From Nautilus pompilius (Eukaryota > Mollusca > Cephalopoda > Nautilida > Nautilidae), in NCBI GenBank assembly GCA_018389105.1, contig JACATO010001017.1, forward strand, positions 131,501 to 195,500: DNA of 64,000 nucleotides, written 5' to 3'. Positions 36,249 to 47,704 of the stretch are shown in pieces. Within the stretch, counting starts at the first letter, position 1. Every line of letters begins with the position of its first letter. The notes beneath the pieces are model-generated. The model was not told the origin of the DNA and did no database searches. It worked only from the letters and a program-made list of their open reading frames with translations. The translations under genes were made by a program, and so were the position numbers.

Positions 36249-37233
36249 TGTGTGTTTTTTCTACAGCCCCGTCACAATCGGAAGTCGTCTCTTTCCGGGA
36301 CTCGTGACAACACCGCGCCGAGTCGCCGTTAAGTACCGCTGACGTCATCATCGCGGTCGGCGGCGATAGAGGGCGGGCACGTGTTCTCGTCACTTCGGTG
36401 CTTTGGCATTTCGAGCTGACGCTTTAAAAAGATGCGGAAGATAAATAACTGGGGAAATAATTAACCAATGCACGGGACAGAACGACCTAGAAAGTCTACC
36501 AAGTATTCACAGTAAAGGGGAAAAAAAAACGACAGCCCAGGGGAATTTAGCTAAATTTTTATGTAAAGTTTTTTAATGCGCAGTTCTTTCGGGAATTTTC
36601 CCGCTACTCTAGTTAGCAATACACGCTTCAGTTACGGTCGGCCCTTCCTTCCCCTACCTCCTCGTAACCGGAGATACCCGAGCTTCGGCGGCGGCCTGCG
36701 AACTTTCGCTGACCTCTGCCGGTTCCCGTGCCTATTATGGGAAACTGATTGCTTCAGTCGCTCGAGCTGCCAACAATGGAGCGGCCATGTTAACTGGGGA
36801 GGAAGCGCTGACGTCATTAATGTTAAAAGACGCAACATTGCGTCGGTAGTGGGAGGATGAATCTTATAAAAAAAAAACATTTTGAATTATTTAAGTCTTT
36901 GAAAATTTACATACGAATTTTAGAAATTAAAAAAAATATATATATATATCATCAGATGAAACAATCGCGGCCATATGTGAAGTGGAAAGCTGGGAATTAA
37001 TTCGATATTTCTTCAGTTTTTTTTTTTTTTTAACTTTCCTTTTAACCCTGCCGTTTACCCTTTTATCTCCGAACGTTTATCCCCCGTCGTAACAAACGTG
37101 AGAGTTGGGGATGGAACTGGTACTGGGAGGCATTTCCTCATCACGAAAAGAATGTGATTAGCATTAAGCAGATGGCGAAGAATAGGTGTTCGGAGAATAA
37201 GGAGAACGTTGACATTTACAACGAAATAACGAA
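35279..37233. other. 2 kb, no gene; simple repeats
   Basis: Contains GA tract 35531-35551, A- and T-runs (35987, 36112, 37018), a GT microsatellite at 36216-36256 and two isolated TGACGTCA sites (about 36340 and 36810). The 160-codon minus frame ending near 35693 overlaps the GA array and is an artefact. Confidence 0.5.
36216..36256. repeat. (GT)n microsatellite
   Basis: About 40 bp of GT repeats with one GG interruption. Confidence 0.95.
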
Positions 37234-37251
37234 AGGAGAGAGAGAGAGAGC

Positions 37252-37296
<45 letters not shown>

Positions 37297-37497
37297 TATG
37301 ACGTCAGTATACAGAGAGAGATGACGTTAGTATACACAGAGAGAGATATGACGTCAGTATACAGAGAGAGATGACGTCAGTATACACAGAGAGAGATATG
37401 ATGTCAGTATACAGAGAGATGACGTCAGTATACGCAGAGAGAGATATGGCGTCAGTATACAGAGAGAGAGAGGAGAGAGAGAGAGATATGACTTCAG
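37234..37497 (-). repeat. CRE-core minisatellite, locus 5 (GA on plus)
   Basis: A GA tract with a short interruption is followed by about seven units with the core tgacgtcagtatac. This subfamily has GTATAC in place of GTAC after the CRE. Single copies have lost the CRE (tgacgttag, tgatgtcag, tggcgtcag). Confidence 0.95.
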
Positions 37498-39680
37498 ATT
37501 TTAATAGTAATGCGGGGAACAGGTGTGTGATGGAAGCAATGCACAGATTTGTCATGGGTTCATTTAACGAGGAAGGTACTCTATCACAACCTCTGTGGCT
37601 CAACACGCGCTAAGTACATTAGTACAGGTTTGAAGAACTGGCGTGGTCTGTTTGAGAAGAGAAGTGAAAGAAGAATATTCCCGTCAGTTGAGGCGAGCCG
37701 AAGTCGGTCACATCCGGAAGTTTGCTTCCTTGGTTGCCTCGCCGCCACCAACTCCGCTGAGGTTTCAGAATATCACTCTCGCCCACCGGCCCTCTTAAGA
37801 GATAGGCATCCAACTCTGGAAACTGTGCTGTTGGTTTAATGTTTATGAAAGGCATCTCAGCAGGGCCAGGAACAAACAGTGCCCCCTTCCCCCAGTGATT
37901 GGCTTCTGATACACAAAAGGTGCCCCGGTTTTGGCAAGTGTGGAATAACTTCAGCACTTCGTTTTGTCACTTGTTTTTAAAGGTAACTCAGAAAGTTTGG
38001 TTTAAACCCTTAGCCACTTATCTGAAGCTAAATATATATATTAATTAATTGAAAATTTTAAATTCTATTAATAATGTTTTAGAGAATTAGTCTCGATTTA
38101 AGAACTAAGGAAAACCCACTAGTAACAAAGTTCACGATGTACTTTTTAAAAAGTAGATTCCAGCAAACTGCTCTAGCGAATAGGGAGGGGGTCGCTGGGG
38201 CCTGTTCAGTGATGCATGAACAAGAAATTCGGAGTGACAGGCTGACCGGCCATTCTCTCACCACCTCCTCGCTTACTGAAGGCGGCCGATGGATCTGTTT
38301 ACCTTCGCTCGCCGTTATTTGAATGACTCAAGAGACGGAAAGGAAAAGATTCCAACACCACCCCGTCTTTTATTATTATTATTATTATTATTTTTAAAAT
38401 TTTTTTACGAAACAAAAGAAAAGGCTCGCCCGGCGGCGAAGAAAAAAACGTTATCGGCAAGCTGGCTGCCTAGCAGCGAGCTATCCATCACTCCGAGGCG
38501 CTGCCGGTGACGTCGACAGGAACAGTGTTCTTCCGCGACTTCGTTTCTAAAGAGCGGCCAAGACGACGATTCTCCCGATGAACACGACATCGGGCCGGGC
38601 CCAGCCGGCTCTTCTTCCAAAGCCCCGACGGCTGCTTGCCGGGGATCTCACCGAGGTCTCAGCCACGCCAGGGAGGCTGGAGTGGGGTGGAGTGGGGTGG
38701 GGGTCCGCATCATTACTTCCCGCTTACGTAAAACCTGCGGCATCTTTACTGCCTGGTCGGTCACCTGCGTCTGCTAATAACGTAGAAGTCTCTTCGATCA
38801 ATTCGCGCCGCGCCTTTGGAAGCATCCACGGCTCGAAGGTCGGAGCAAGACGGAACCGGAACCGTCGCGGAGCTCACGCGACGACTGTCTGTACCCAGAC
38901 TTATTTTGACGCATAAATTATTAGAAGATACATACATTTTCTTTAAAAAAAAGGGGGGGCAAGGTCGTTTTGAAAGTTCGGGATAATACGTACAGAACCA
39001 AACAGGAATTTTCTTTTGTTTCTTTTATCCTTGTGCGAGTTTTTTCTCTGAGATTGACTTGAGATTTACGGCGATGAAGTTACCTTTTTCTGGAGTTCGA
39101 GCGCGCTCGCGCGAGGGGTAGAGATTGGAGTGCGACGCGAATGGTGGGAGGGGTGGGAAACTCTTCGTCTCTGTCCTGAAGCGGAAACCGAGGGTCTCAT
39201 ACCATTATCCTGGAGATCTCCAGTTTGTGATTTTTCAGATCTTTTGAAGTAAGGTTAAGAACGGTGGTGACGTCATGTTCATTTATGACGTACGGAAGAT
39301 GTTTGTAATTCCACTGACAGGAGAGCTATACTGTATACAACTGAGAAGCGTTTTAATGCAATTTCAATGAAATGAATGCTAAAGGTGGGTTATCAAAACA
39401 AATGTTTGTTCTGGAGTGAATAAGCGTATTTATCAGCAGACCTTACTGGTCCTTAGCTTCTTTGGTTACAGCCATAATGGCCTCCTAGACAGACTTTTCT
39501 ATCATAAATGTTTTTTTTCTTCTTTATTTCTTCGGTGAGAATATTAATCTAAAGAACATGCAAATTAATTCGATCGCTGGTAACAGCTGAGAATTTTTCC
39601 AGTAAATGATTAATTACCTTTCCTCCCATCGGAATTACTAATAATATACAAACTTATAAACTTCTCTTGCAGTTTAAAGT
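37498..39680. other. 2.2 kb, no confident gene
   Basis: Contains a (TTA)n tract at 38370-38396, a short gtggagtgggg duplication near 38680 and CpG-rich sequence at 38410-38900 with long chance frames. No domain is recognised. The minus frame at 37619-37957 is not splice-bounded. Confidence 0.5.
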
Positions 39681-39752
39681 ACTCTCTCTCTCTCTCTCTG
39701 TACTCACGTCACGTCTCTCTGTGTAATGACGTAGTGTCTCTCTCCTTATGAC

Positions 39753-39785
<33 letters not shown>
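39681..39785 (+). repeat. CRE-core minisatellite, locus 6
   Basis: CT tract with degenerate cores (gtactcacgtcac, taatgacgtag, tatgacgtcat). Only the last retains the full CRE, and the units are short of GTAC. It looks older than loci 3 and 8. Confidence 0.9.
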
Positions 39786-40537
39786 AATAGGTGGTAGAAT
39801 AAAGGTGGGGGCGCTCGTGGTTCCTCTCTGCGTGGAATCTCCGATACAAATTAATCCTAGTTTCTTTGCCCCCCTAACTTATTTTAATCACGTGATTCAT
39901 GCACATTTGTTAAAGATCTTATCGAGCAAGCTGGAAGCGCGAGCTAAACGCTGTAGAAATAATAGCGTTCGTGCCTGTTTTCAGCCATCCTTCCTTGACG
40001 TCTGAGTAATCTTGAACACTGTCTATAAAAACAAAACAAAACAACAAAAAAAAAAAGCTCCAGTCGTCGTTTCACCGACAATTAATTTGACAAGCCTGCA
40101 GGTAATGAGCGAGCGCTATAACTCAATATCCTCTCGACGGAGCGCGGCTGCGAAATCGATGTTAGCTCTTCAGCTACTGGTATCTTTAAGATCAGCCCCT
40201 CCCCCCCAAAAAAAACTGCCCTGATCTTGATTTTTTTTTTAAGCGGGAGAAGGGGAGGGGGTTAGACTGACTGATTGCATTCGCAGTAATTTATAATTAT
40301 TTTTTTAACAGATAAATTTAAATAAGAAATTAATAAGAAGGTGAAAAGTAGGCATTCTATTTATTTTCATGCAGGACTAGAATTTTATTCCTTCGTATGC
40401 TGTTGTAATCGCTGGAGTACGAGCTATATCGCGGAACTATATACTATCGTAGAAGATAAGTCGCAAGATACATACAGAAGAGGCTAACTAATACGGATAA
40501 GTAAAACTACTGCCTACATTTCAAAGAGAAGGAATAT
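39786..40537. other. 0.75 kb, no gene seen
   Basis: AT-rich with A/C homopolymers near 40042 and 40200. An 85-codon plus frame at 39748-40005 begins in the CT array. Confidence 0.5.
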
Positions 40538-41008
40538 AACATGTATTTGTATATAAGCCGCGCTATATAAAAGATTATAAAATAAATGAGTTTAGAACAA
40601 ATAAATAACATGTATTTGTATATAAGCCGCGCTATATAAAAGATTATAAAATAAATGAGTTTAGAACAAATAAATAACATGTATTTGTATATAAGCCGCG
40701 CGCTGTATAAAAGATAAAATAAATGAGTTTAGAACAAATAAATACATGTATTTGTATATAAGCCGCGCTATATAAAAGATTATAAAATAAATGAGTTTAG
40801 AACAAATAAATAACATGTATTTGTATATAAGCCGCGCTATAAAAGATTATAAAATAAATGAGTTTAGAACAAATAAATACCTGTATTTGTATATAAGCCG
40901 CGCTATAAAAGATTATAAAATAAATGAGTTTAGAACAAATAAATACCTGTATTTGTATATAAGCCGCGCTATATAAAAGATTATAAAATAAATGATTTTT
41001 AGAACAAA
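40538..41008 (+). repeat. 65-69 bp AT-rich minisatellite
   Basis: Seven tandem units, with starts at 40538, 40607, 40676, about 40742, 40811, about 40878 and about 40943. Each contains tatataagccgcgctatata followed by aaaagattataaaataaatg. Units are nearly identical, differing mainly by two to four base deletions and a gcgcgctg change in unit 3. Each unit holds two TATA-like strings around a GCCGCGC block, forming an imperfect inverted repeat. The last unit is degenerate. Confidence 0.95.
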
Positions 41009-42227
41009 TCGAATAGAATTTTTAAAAAAAAATTCAAAACAAATCAGTAGATTTGTATCATTTGTATAACGAATGATTTCCATATCGACTATTAAAAGCG
41101 ATGCTGACTTTTCCCGTTAATTCCCGGAGACTGGCCCCGCCCACGCTCCCGCCAGTAAAATGTTGTAATTAATAAATGTGGTTCTTCTATAGCGTCACTT
41201 TTATGAAATGAATTTGCCTATTTCGATCCTGAAATGAAATAGTCTTTATTTTAAAATTCAATATATCCGTTCAGTCGATTTATTTTATCGAGCTACACCG
41301 TTAATAAAAAACTCCCTGCATTTGTTTTGTTCTGAGCCTCTCTTAGCTTGATAGCGGAAATGACCTTAAGGTATCTAAGCGCCAGTAACGATGACTAAGG
41401 GAGACAATTACGTAAAAACACAAACGTAGCCCGTAGCCATTGTTAGATAATCGTCTTTATTTTTTTAGAAAAATTCTTTGGAAAAGTTAGTCTCTGACAT
41501 GAAAAAGGCGGTAAACAATTAATTTAGATATTTGCTTATCTTTTTAATAAGGAAGCAGAAAAAAAAACTATGGTGTTCTAGCTTCTTTAAATCTGTAATA
41601 GAATAAAATTTTAAAACAAAAATTATTTAAAAACGGTTTTTGACATAAATTATTCTTTCTCTGGTGTGATTTGAAAATTAGAAGATAATCTAATTAAATC
41701 TTGTAACCCTTTCATTAGCCGAAGAAATAATTTTTGCAAATATTATTGCTTTCAGTCAGTTAATCTGGTGCTAAAGGTGAAATTCGTGACGACGAAATAT
41801 GGTCGACAAATGGCGATTTTACAAAAAGAAGCGATTATTTATTGTGCGGGTGTTACGTTGTAAGAGTGCATACTTACGATGGTAAAGGACATTGTTTTAA
41901 TATTCGCATGGCTTCAGACATTCTTGGTGTTGTAACTGCCTTTGACGATGCTACTCAACAGTAATAAAAAGGCAAACTTCAAGAAATGTCCACGTTGCAA
42001 GATGTTTCTGACCAAAAATATTAACACAAGTAAAAATAATAATTAAACGATAAGGCAAACAGAAGACAAAAATTCTCGAACATTTCATTAGTAGCGGCAC
42101 AAAGTAGTACATTTAAACAAAGGAATTCAGAATCATTTTTGGTAGCGAAATACTTTAGGTTATCACTGTAAATTAGGAAAAGATTGCAGACGCAGTTGTT
42201 TAGGCAAAAAGAAAATCATTTCCTTTT
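41009..42227. other. 1.2 kb AT-rich, one coding-like fragment
   Basis: The frame at 41764-41961 on plus is open for 66 codons after a stop and before a stop, with coding-like composition (contains DDEIWSTNGDFTKRSDYLLC and MASDILGVVTAFDDATQQ). It has no ATG near the start and no convincing acceptor, so it could be a decayed coding fragment or chance. Confidence 0.3.
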
Positions 42228-42448
42228 GAGAGAGGTGACGTCAGTACAGAGAGACGACGTGAGTACAGAGAAATGACGTCAGTACAGAGAGATGACGTCA
42301 GTACAGAGAGATGAGGTCAGTACAGAGAGACGACGTTGAGTACAGAGAAATGACGTCAGTACAGAGAGATGACGTCAGTACAGAGAGATGACGTCAGTAC
42401 AGAGAGATGACGTCAGTACCGAGAGACGACGTCAGTACAGAGAGAGGA
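42228..42448 (-). repeat. CRE-core minisatellite, locus 7 (19-bp unit)
   Basis: The cleanest short-period form. A 19-bp unit, gatgacgtcagtacagaga, is repeated about eleven times, with occasional changes (gacgacgtgag, gatgaggtcag, gacgacgttgag). GA is on plus. It shows the minimal unit from which the longer GA-padded arrays can be derived. Confidence 0.95.
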
Positions 42449-45400
42449 ACTCCGCGGAAATTGGATTTTGGCTATGGTCACCACAACAACAAGACGGTGC
42501 TGCCGTTGTTGCTATGATTCGCCGTCCAGTCCGTGCGATGAAAAATAACTGTCTCCTCCGAATTGAAGTGGCCACGGCTTTTGTTTTATCGCGATATTAA
42601 ATATTTCTAGTTTTTCTTTCGATCATTCGCGACCCCGGGGGCTGTGCAAACGTCAGTTTAGTTGGAAAGGAACAAGCATGAGAGTACCAAGTTCTGCTCT
42701 TCGTGTTCTCGGCAAGCGTGACTTTGCTTTACCGAGAGGGGTAGGAAGTTGTTAGAGAACCAGCCACAGCAGAAACGCTCACCAGAAGCTGATATTGCAA
42801 ACATGCGCCGTCCAAGGAAAATCCTATCACTCAGCCTAGGTTTTTTCGGAGTCTGGACTTTATGAAATATTCTTTCAGTTTGTTCAAATAACTTTTTTTT
42901 TTGTTGTTACGATGTTCGCTAAAATAACCTGTTTTGTAGGTTTGGAGATAGAAGAGTTAATTTCCGTAAACCTTGCTGTCCCTATCGTGATATTTGCTCT
43001 ACGCGTGACAGAGCATCTCTTCTATTCCCCGTTCTGCGATACACGCCTCTCATAGATCTCTTTCGTTATTTACACTTGAAAATGCCGGAGAGCGCGACTA
43101 TGAAGTGGTCAATGGGTCGGCAAGGGTTAATGTGTGCGTGCAGTAGATGTTAGTAATGGAAATGCAAGTAACTGAAGTAAATTGCTGAAGGTGGTAACAG
43201 CCAGATAGCGCAAGCCTCGAGGTTTTCTCGCCTTCTTGTGTAATGGCTAAACTAAAGTGAACTGGATATCTTCTCGGGTTTTACATGATCCCCTTAAAAG
43301 GTAAGACAGTGTTAACATTTCGACTCTGGAAACAATGCCATTAAAGAAACAGTCAGGTAGGAGGGGGATCAACTGTAACACTTGGCAACAAAAATTATGT
43401 ATATAAACTGACTGGAACACAATATTTCCATTCGGGTTTGTTCTAATATTTCCACAAGGTGTTATATTTTCAGTCCAACCCTCGTAAGGCTGAATTCCAT
43501 CTTAAAGCACTAATACGGTTTAAAGAACGTAGTTTATTTGACAGCTGTCTTTCCTTTGAAGTAGGAAGGTTTTCTGTTCGCGGTCTCTCTCTCTCTGCTT
43601 CTTTTATCAGTCGCAGAAAAGGCCAATGACAAACATTTACAGTTTTTTTTGTAGGGTGTTTAAAATGAAGAAGTACATAAATGAGCCTTCTCATACGCTA
43701 GCGCGCACGCGCGTGTATATTTCCAGCCTCGTTTCTGATTCAGTCCGCTAAAGATTCTGTCTCGCAGATTTCCGCCAGTCCAATAAACATCCGCGCGAGG
43801 TGTCACGGTCTAATTAGCGTCAACTTCGTAAAATCGCTTTCCTCTCCTCCGCCGACTCCCTTCAGGCGTCGCCATTAATGGACGTCAACGCGACTGCCGC
43901 AGTCGTAAAGAAGAGATGATTTTGACAGTGGGGGAGATTGGAAGAGCTGGGATTTTTGGACGACGATGCCATACATTTCCGGCGACGAATTAAGGCCCCC
44001 GGCGGGGCGGAACTTCCCGATGCAGCAATCGTCGGTAGAAAGTCTTACTGGAAACCCGTCAAGAACTCGGAATTAATATGTTGCTCAGCAGAATCGACAA
44101 TCCCCCTGAAATTCCTGATATGTCTACGATGCATCCCAAGAAGAATTAATCCAGCAATATTGATCCAGACACCAATTTTTTTTATCCCCCCCCTTTTATT
44201 TTCAGAAGAACATTTTAGGCTTGGACTGGACTTCTTACGTCGCTTAACATCTCGACATTCAGGGTTTGTCACCACTTAGGGAAGATTTCCTAATAAAACC
44301 AAACAACAGAATCCCTCAAAAAAAAAAAAAAAAAAAAACAAAAAAAACACAAAAAACCCCGGTGCCTGCAGCATCAAGTCCATAGTTCCACATTTTTGGG
44401 GCCATGGCAAGAATTTTCGAGACGTATTTTTCCCCCCATGCTCTTACTGTTTCAACAGTTTTCCCCTCATGTCAGGGTGACCTTATTTGTCTAGCAGACA
44501 TCTGATCTGAAACCATTGTTTTTATTTGTATAATGCGCAACTTCGTTTCCTTGCGCTTGTATTTGTCGGCGCTCGAATGATTTGAAGTCATTTTGGAGCC
44601 GTTCCTACGTCCGTTGTTAACCATCCGGAAACAAGACTTCGCTAAGGTTCCGAGTGGTCAACGGAAACTATCTTTAAGCTTCCATAGTTGCGCGTGTAAA
44701 TATTCTTTTCCCCTATAAAAAAAAAAGAGAGGGTCTTCCCCGAAGATCCAGCATCAACTACAGCTAAGTTCCCCCCACTTTATTTTTGCCGTTGTTATAA
44801 CTGTTATTGCCCTTCGTTGTCGCACTTTTGTCGTTATTTGCTGTCGACTTTGTTTCTATGGACAATTTATAAGAGAGAGAAAAACAAAAAGAAAACAAAA
44901 AAAAACGAGGGCATTTAGAAGATCATTGACTTACTGTCAGCGCCCTCGTTCGTCAATCTGGCGACGCCGGAGGGCGCTAGGTGCTAACTCGTTAAATTCG
45001 AAGCTTTCGGCGAATATCTCAGCTGCTGAAACCAAATCTGACAGGAAAACGTAGACTTTCTGGTAAATAATGGCATTAGAAGCTATTTCGCTAAGAAAAT
45101 ATCTCAACTTCCTTAGGCGAAATCTGAGCGGTATATTTAGATAAAAACGTCATCACCAAAGAGAGGCAACTCTTGGTGTCGTCTCTAGATTTAAAATCAT
45201 TGTGGATTGCTTATCAGTATTCGGTGTAGAAGGTTTTTCAGTTTACAAAACTGCGAGTTACGAAATTGACAAATTTATGTATATTACTGTAAAACATTCT
45301 TCGCGTCTACGTAGTGGAATAGTCGTCAGAAACAGAAGATAGCATGGTTGTTTAGAATATTTGCTATTACTATAGAGGGGAGGTGGGGTAGCGCTTACCG

Positions 45401-45750
45401 ACTTATCGATGACGTGAGATTTAGAAATGAATAAAATCTATTAATTTCACGTAAGACAAAGAAGGAATAAAGTCTCCCGGCTCCGGTGCCGTCCTCTCAG
45501 CGAAATTATCGATTAATGCGGTTTGTGTCAAGAAATCAAGCGGTTGTTTGTGGTCTTTTGCCGGCGTTCTAGGCCATCGGCGGTACGAGCGGTAAAGGGA
45601 GCAAACAACACGTGGATGGGTGGGTGAGAGGAGGGAGAGGGTAGCTCGGCCTGGCTGGCTATCCGACTGTAAACAGCGACTAACCTCTGTCGACGTCTTA
45701 AGACAGCCTCCTCCTAGTAAGTGGCGCTTTAGCGGTTCGCCCGGCCTCGG
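42449..45750. other. 3.3 kb, no confident gene
   Basis: Contains T-runs (42893), a long A-run at 44319-44338 and a CpG-rich segment at 43780-44050. Frames of 74-113 codons overlap on both strands at 43938-44279. No domain and no splice-bounded exon are recognised. Confidence 0.5.
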
Positions 45751-45790
45751 ATAAATAAAACACTCCCCGAGCTAGGGGGCGCCCCGAGCT

Positions 45791-45827
<37 letters not shown>

Positions 45828-45853
45828 CCTCGCAGCTGTCGCCTTCAGCGCAG
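45751..45853 (+). promoter_or_regulatory. possible TATA promoter with non-coding first exon
   Basis: A TATA-like ataaataaaa (45751-45760) in CpG-rich DNA is followed by a GC-rich segment and a CT tract (45790-45833). A consensus donor then follows: gcgcag and gtaagtaaatag at 45854. If transcription begins about 30 bases after the TATA motif, the region 45785-45853 would be a pyrimidine-rich 5-prime UTR exon. Alternatively the CT tract plus cctcgcag at about 45835 is an acceptor, leaving an 18-nt micro-exon before the same donor. No downstream exon is identified. Confidence 0.25.
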
Positions 45854-45987
45854 GTAAGTAAATAGTAAGTAGGAAAAAGACGCTGTTACGACTTCCACAA
45901 GGTGACACTCTCTCCGGGCGCTTTTTTGAAATTAATTCGTACGCAATTTTTTTTTTTGTGAAGAAAGAAAAACATTCTTGGCTACCG

Positions 45988-46032
45988 TAGCTTAGTGGCT
46001 TGTGGATGATGATGCACACTCCGTTCGAATAC
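45988..46032 (+). repeat. tRNA-like SINE head
   Basis: tagcttagtgg (45988-45998) matches the polymerase III box A consensus fully, and cgttcgaatac (46022-46032) matches most of box B. The 35-base interval from box A start to box B start is short for a true tRNA, so a SINE head with a deletion is more likely. Confidence 0.4.
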
Positions 46033-47489
46033 ATTTGGTTAGTGTCCTTCGTCTCAGTGCCGGGTGCGTGTGTGGTCTCCTGCGCCAGCCCACTGGTATA
46101 GGTTTGACTGGGGTACTGCGATTCTCCTCAATTCAGTCAAAGCAAAGGGTTTTCCAGAAGCCACTCTCGGCGTTAGGCACACAAATGAAGGTTCAGCGGG
46201 ATCGCGTGTGCCCTTGTCCCGTGCGACGGGTCTGTACAAACAATTTTCTGCAACGCTCAGCTTTAGTCTAGAAATATTGAGTTGAAACTAACAATATGAA
46301 ACTATATCGACATTACTAGAGAAGTTAGCAAAAGATTACGTCGTGCACAATGCCAAAGTATAGTCGAAGACATCAGTCATGGGCAATAGGCAAAAACTAC
46401 GTCACTAGCTTCGTTGTCTTCCCCCCTTTTAAAAAAAAAAAACAACACAATACGCTATTTAAACGTCATTAACTGACGCCAATTTGGGAAGCAGTTAAAG
46501 CGGAAATTCTGACACTTTAAAGCATAACTCAATTTTTTTGAAAATCCGCTTCTGACGTCACCTGTAGATGGAAAGCGATGGTATTAATGTACTTTATTTA
46601 GTATATACATGTGGCAAATTATAGGCCTTCCCTAAAATCACTCATTGTAATTAACACGGATGTCATTTTGCATACACTTCGCTTTCAAAGTCCTTTTATA
46701 TTGTAAGTTATCAGCATCAGTTTTTAGTTGTTGTTGTTTTTTTTTGCTGAGAAAAAGAAAAGGTAATTTTAACAAAGTTCACAAGGGAGAACTTGCTGAT
46801 GGAATTCATTGAGTAAATCCATGAGTGGGGCTAGATACTGTGAAGCAAGATGTAGAAGACTATTAACCTCATAATCTGAAGTCTACAATGGTCGTACTCT
46901 CTGCAAGGCCCGGTAATAACAAATGTCCTTTTCTTCCTTGTGACCCCGACAGTAAGATGGATTCTTTTTTTTTGTGTGCACCTTTTCTGAACCTATGATT
47001 TTTTGTTTTAAAAAATAATTTTTAAAGTCTTTTAAAATACTACTTACACCAGCAACAGTCGGTGTTCTGAAGACGCAAATCACGCCGTTTTATCCGCAGT
47101 TGTCTCCCCCTTTAAGCATGACGCGAATATCGTGCTGAAAATCATCACGACCAAACACACGAAGCAACCAACCGGTACATTCGGATAAATTTTGAGAATT
47201 TATTTTAAAAATCAATGAATAAATCTGAAAGTACAGTTAATACAGTTGATCTTTTCTTGTTTAGGGAACTCGCTGTGGTCGATTTTCATTTTGATAACAT
47301 GCGACGTAAAACGGTTTTTAAAAAATCTGAAAATTAGGCTCCAAATAAAAGAAATGTTCAGATAATAATAGTATTAAATAAGTAAAGTACGAAACAAAAG
47401 AAGCATTCCAGGCATTCGGGAATTCACTCTCCTGCTATCCGGCTTGTGGTGACCGTGGCAAAATGGGCATTATTGGCACCGCTCTTTCA
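46033..47489. other. 1.5 kb, no gene seen
   Basis: AT-rich spacer with A- and T-runs near 46430 and 46740. Short frames only. Confidence 0.55.
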
Positions 47490-47704
47490 TTGATAGTCGG
47501 GACGATTTAAGATAGCCCGCATCTGTTTTAATAATAATCGGGATGCTTTTTTTCCTTTCAGATAGCCCGCATCTGTTTTAATAATAATCGGGATGTTTTT
47601 TTTTCCTTTCAGATAGCCCGCATCTGTTTTTAATAATAATCGAGACGTTTTCAGATAACCCGTGTTCGTTCTCTAACTAATAGTCTGGACATTTCCAGAT
47701 AGGT
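47490..47704 (+). repeat. about 50-bp minisatellite
   Basis: Four to five units with gatag/gataa markers at 47511, 47561, 47612, 47653 and 47699. Each contains gatagcccgcatctgtttta and ataataatcgggatg, and units 1-2 close with tttttcctttcag. The first two and a half units are almost identical and the later ones diverge, so decay proceeds toward the 3-prime side. Confidence 0.9.
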
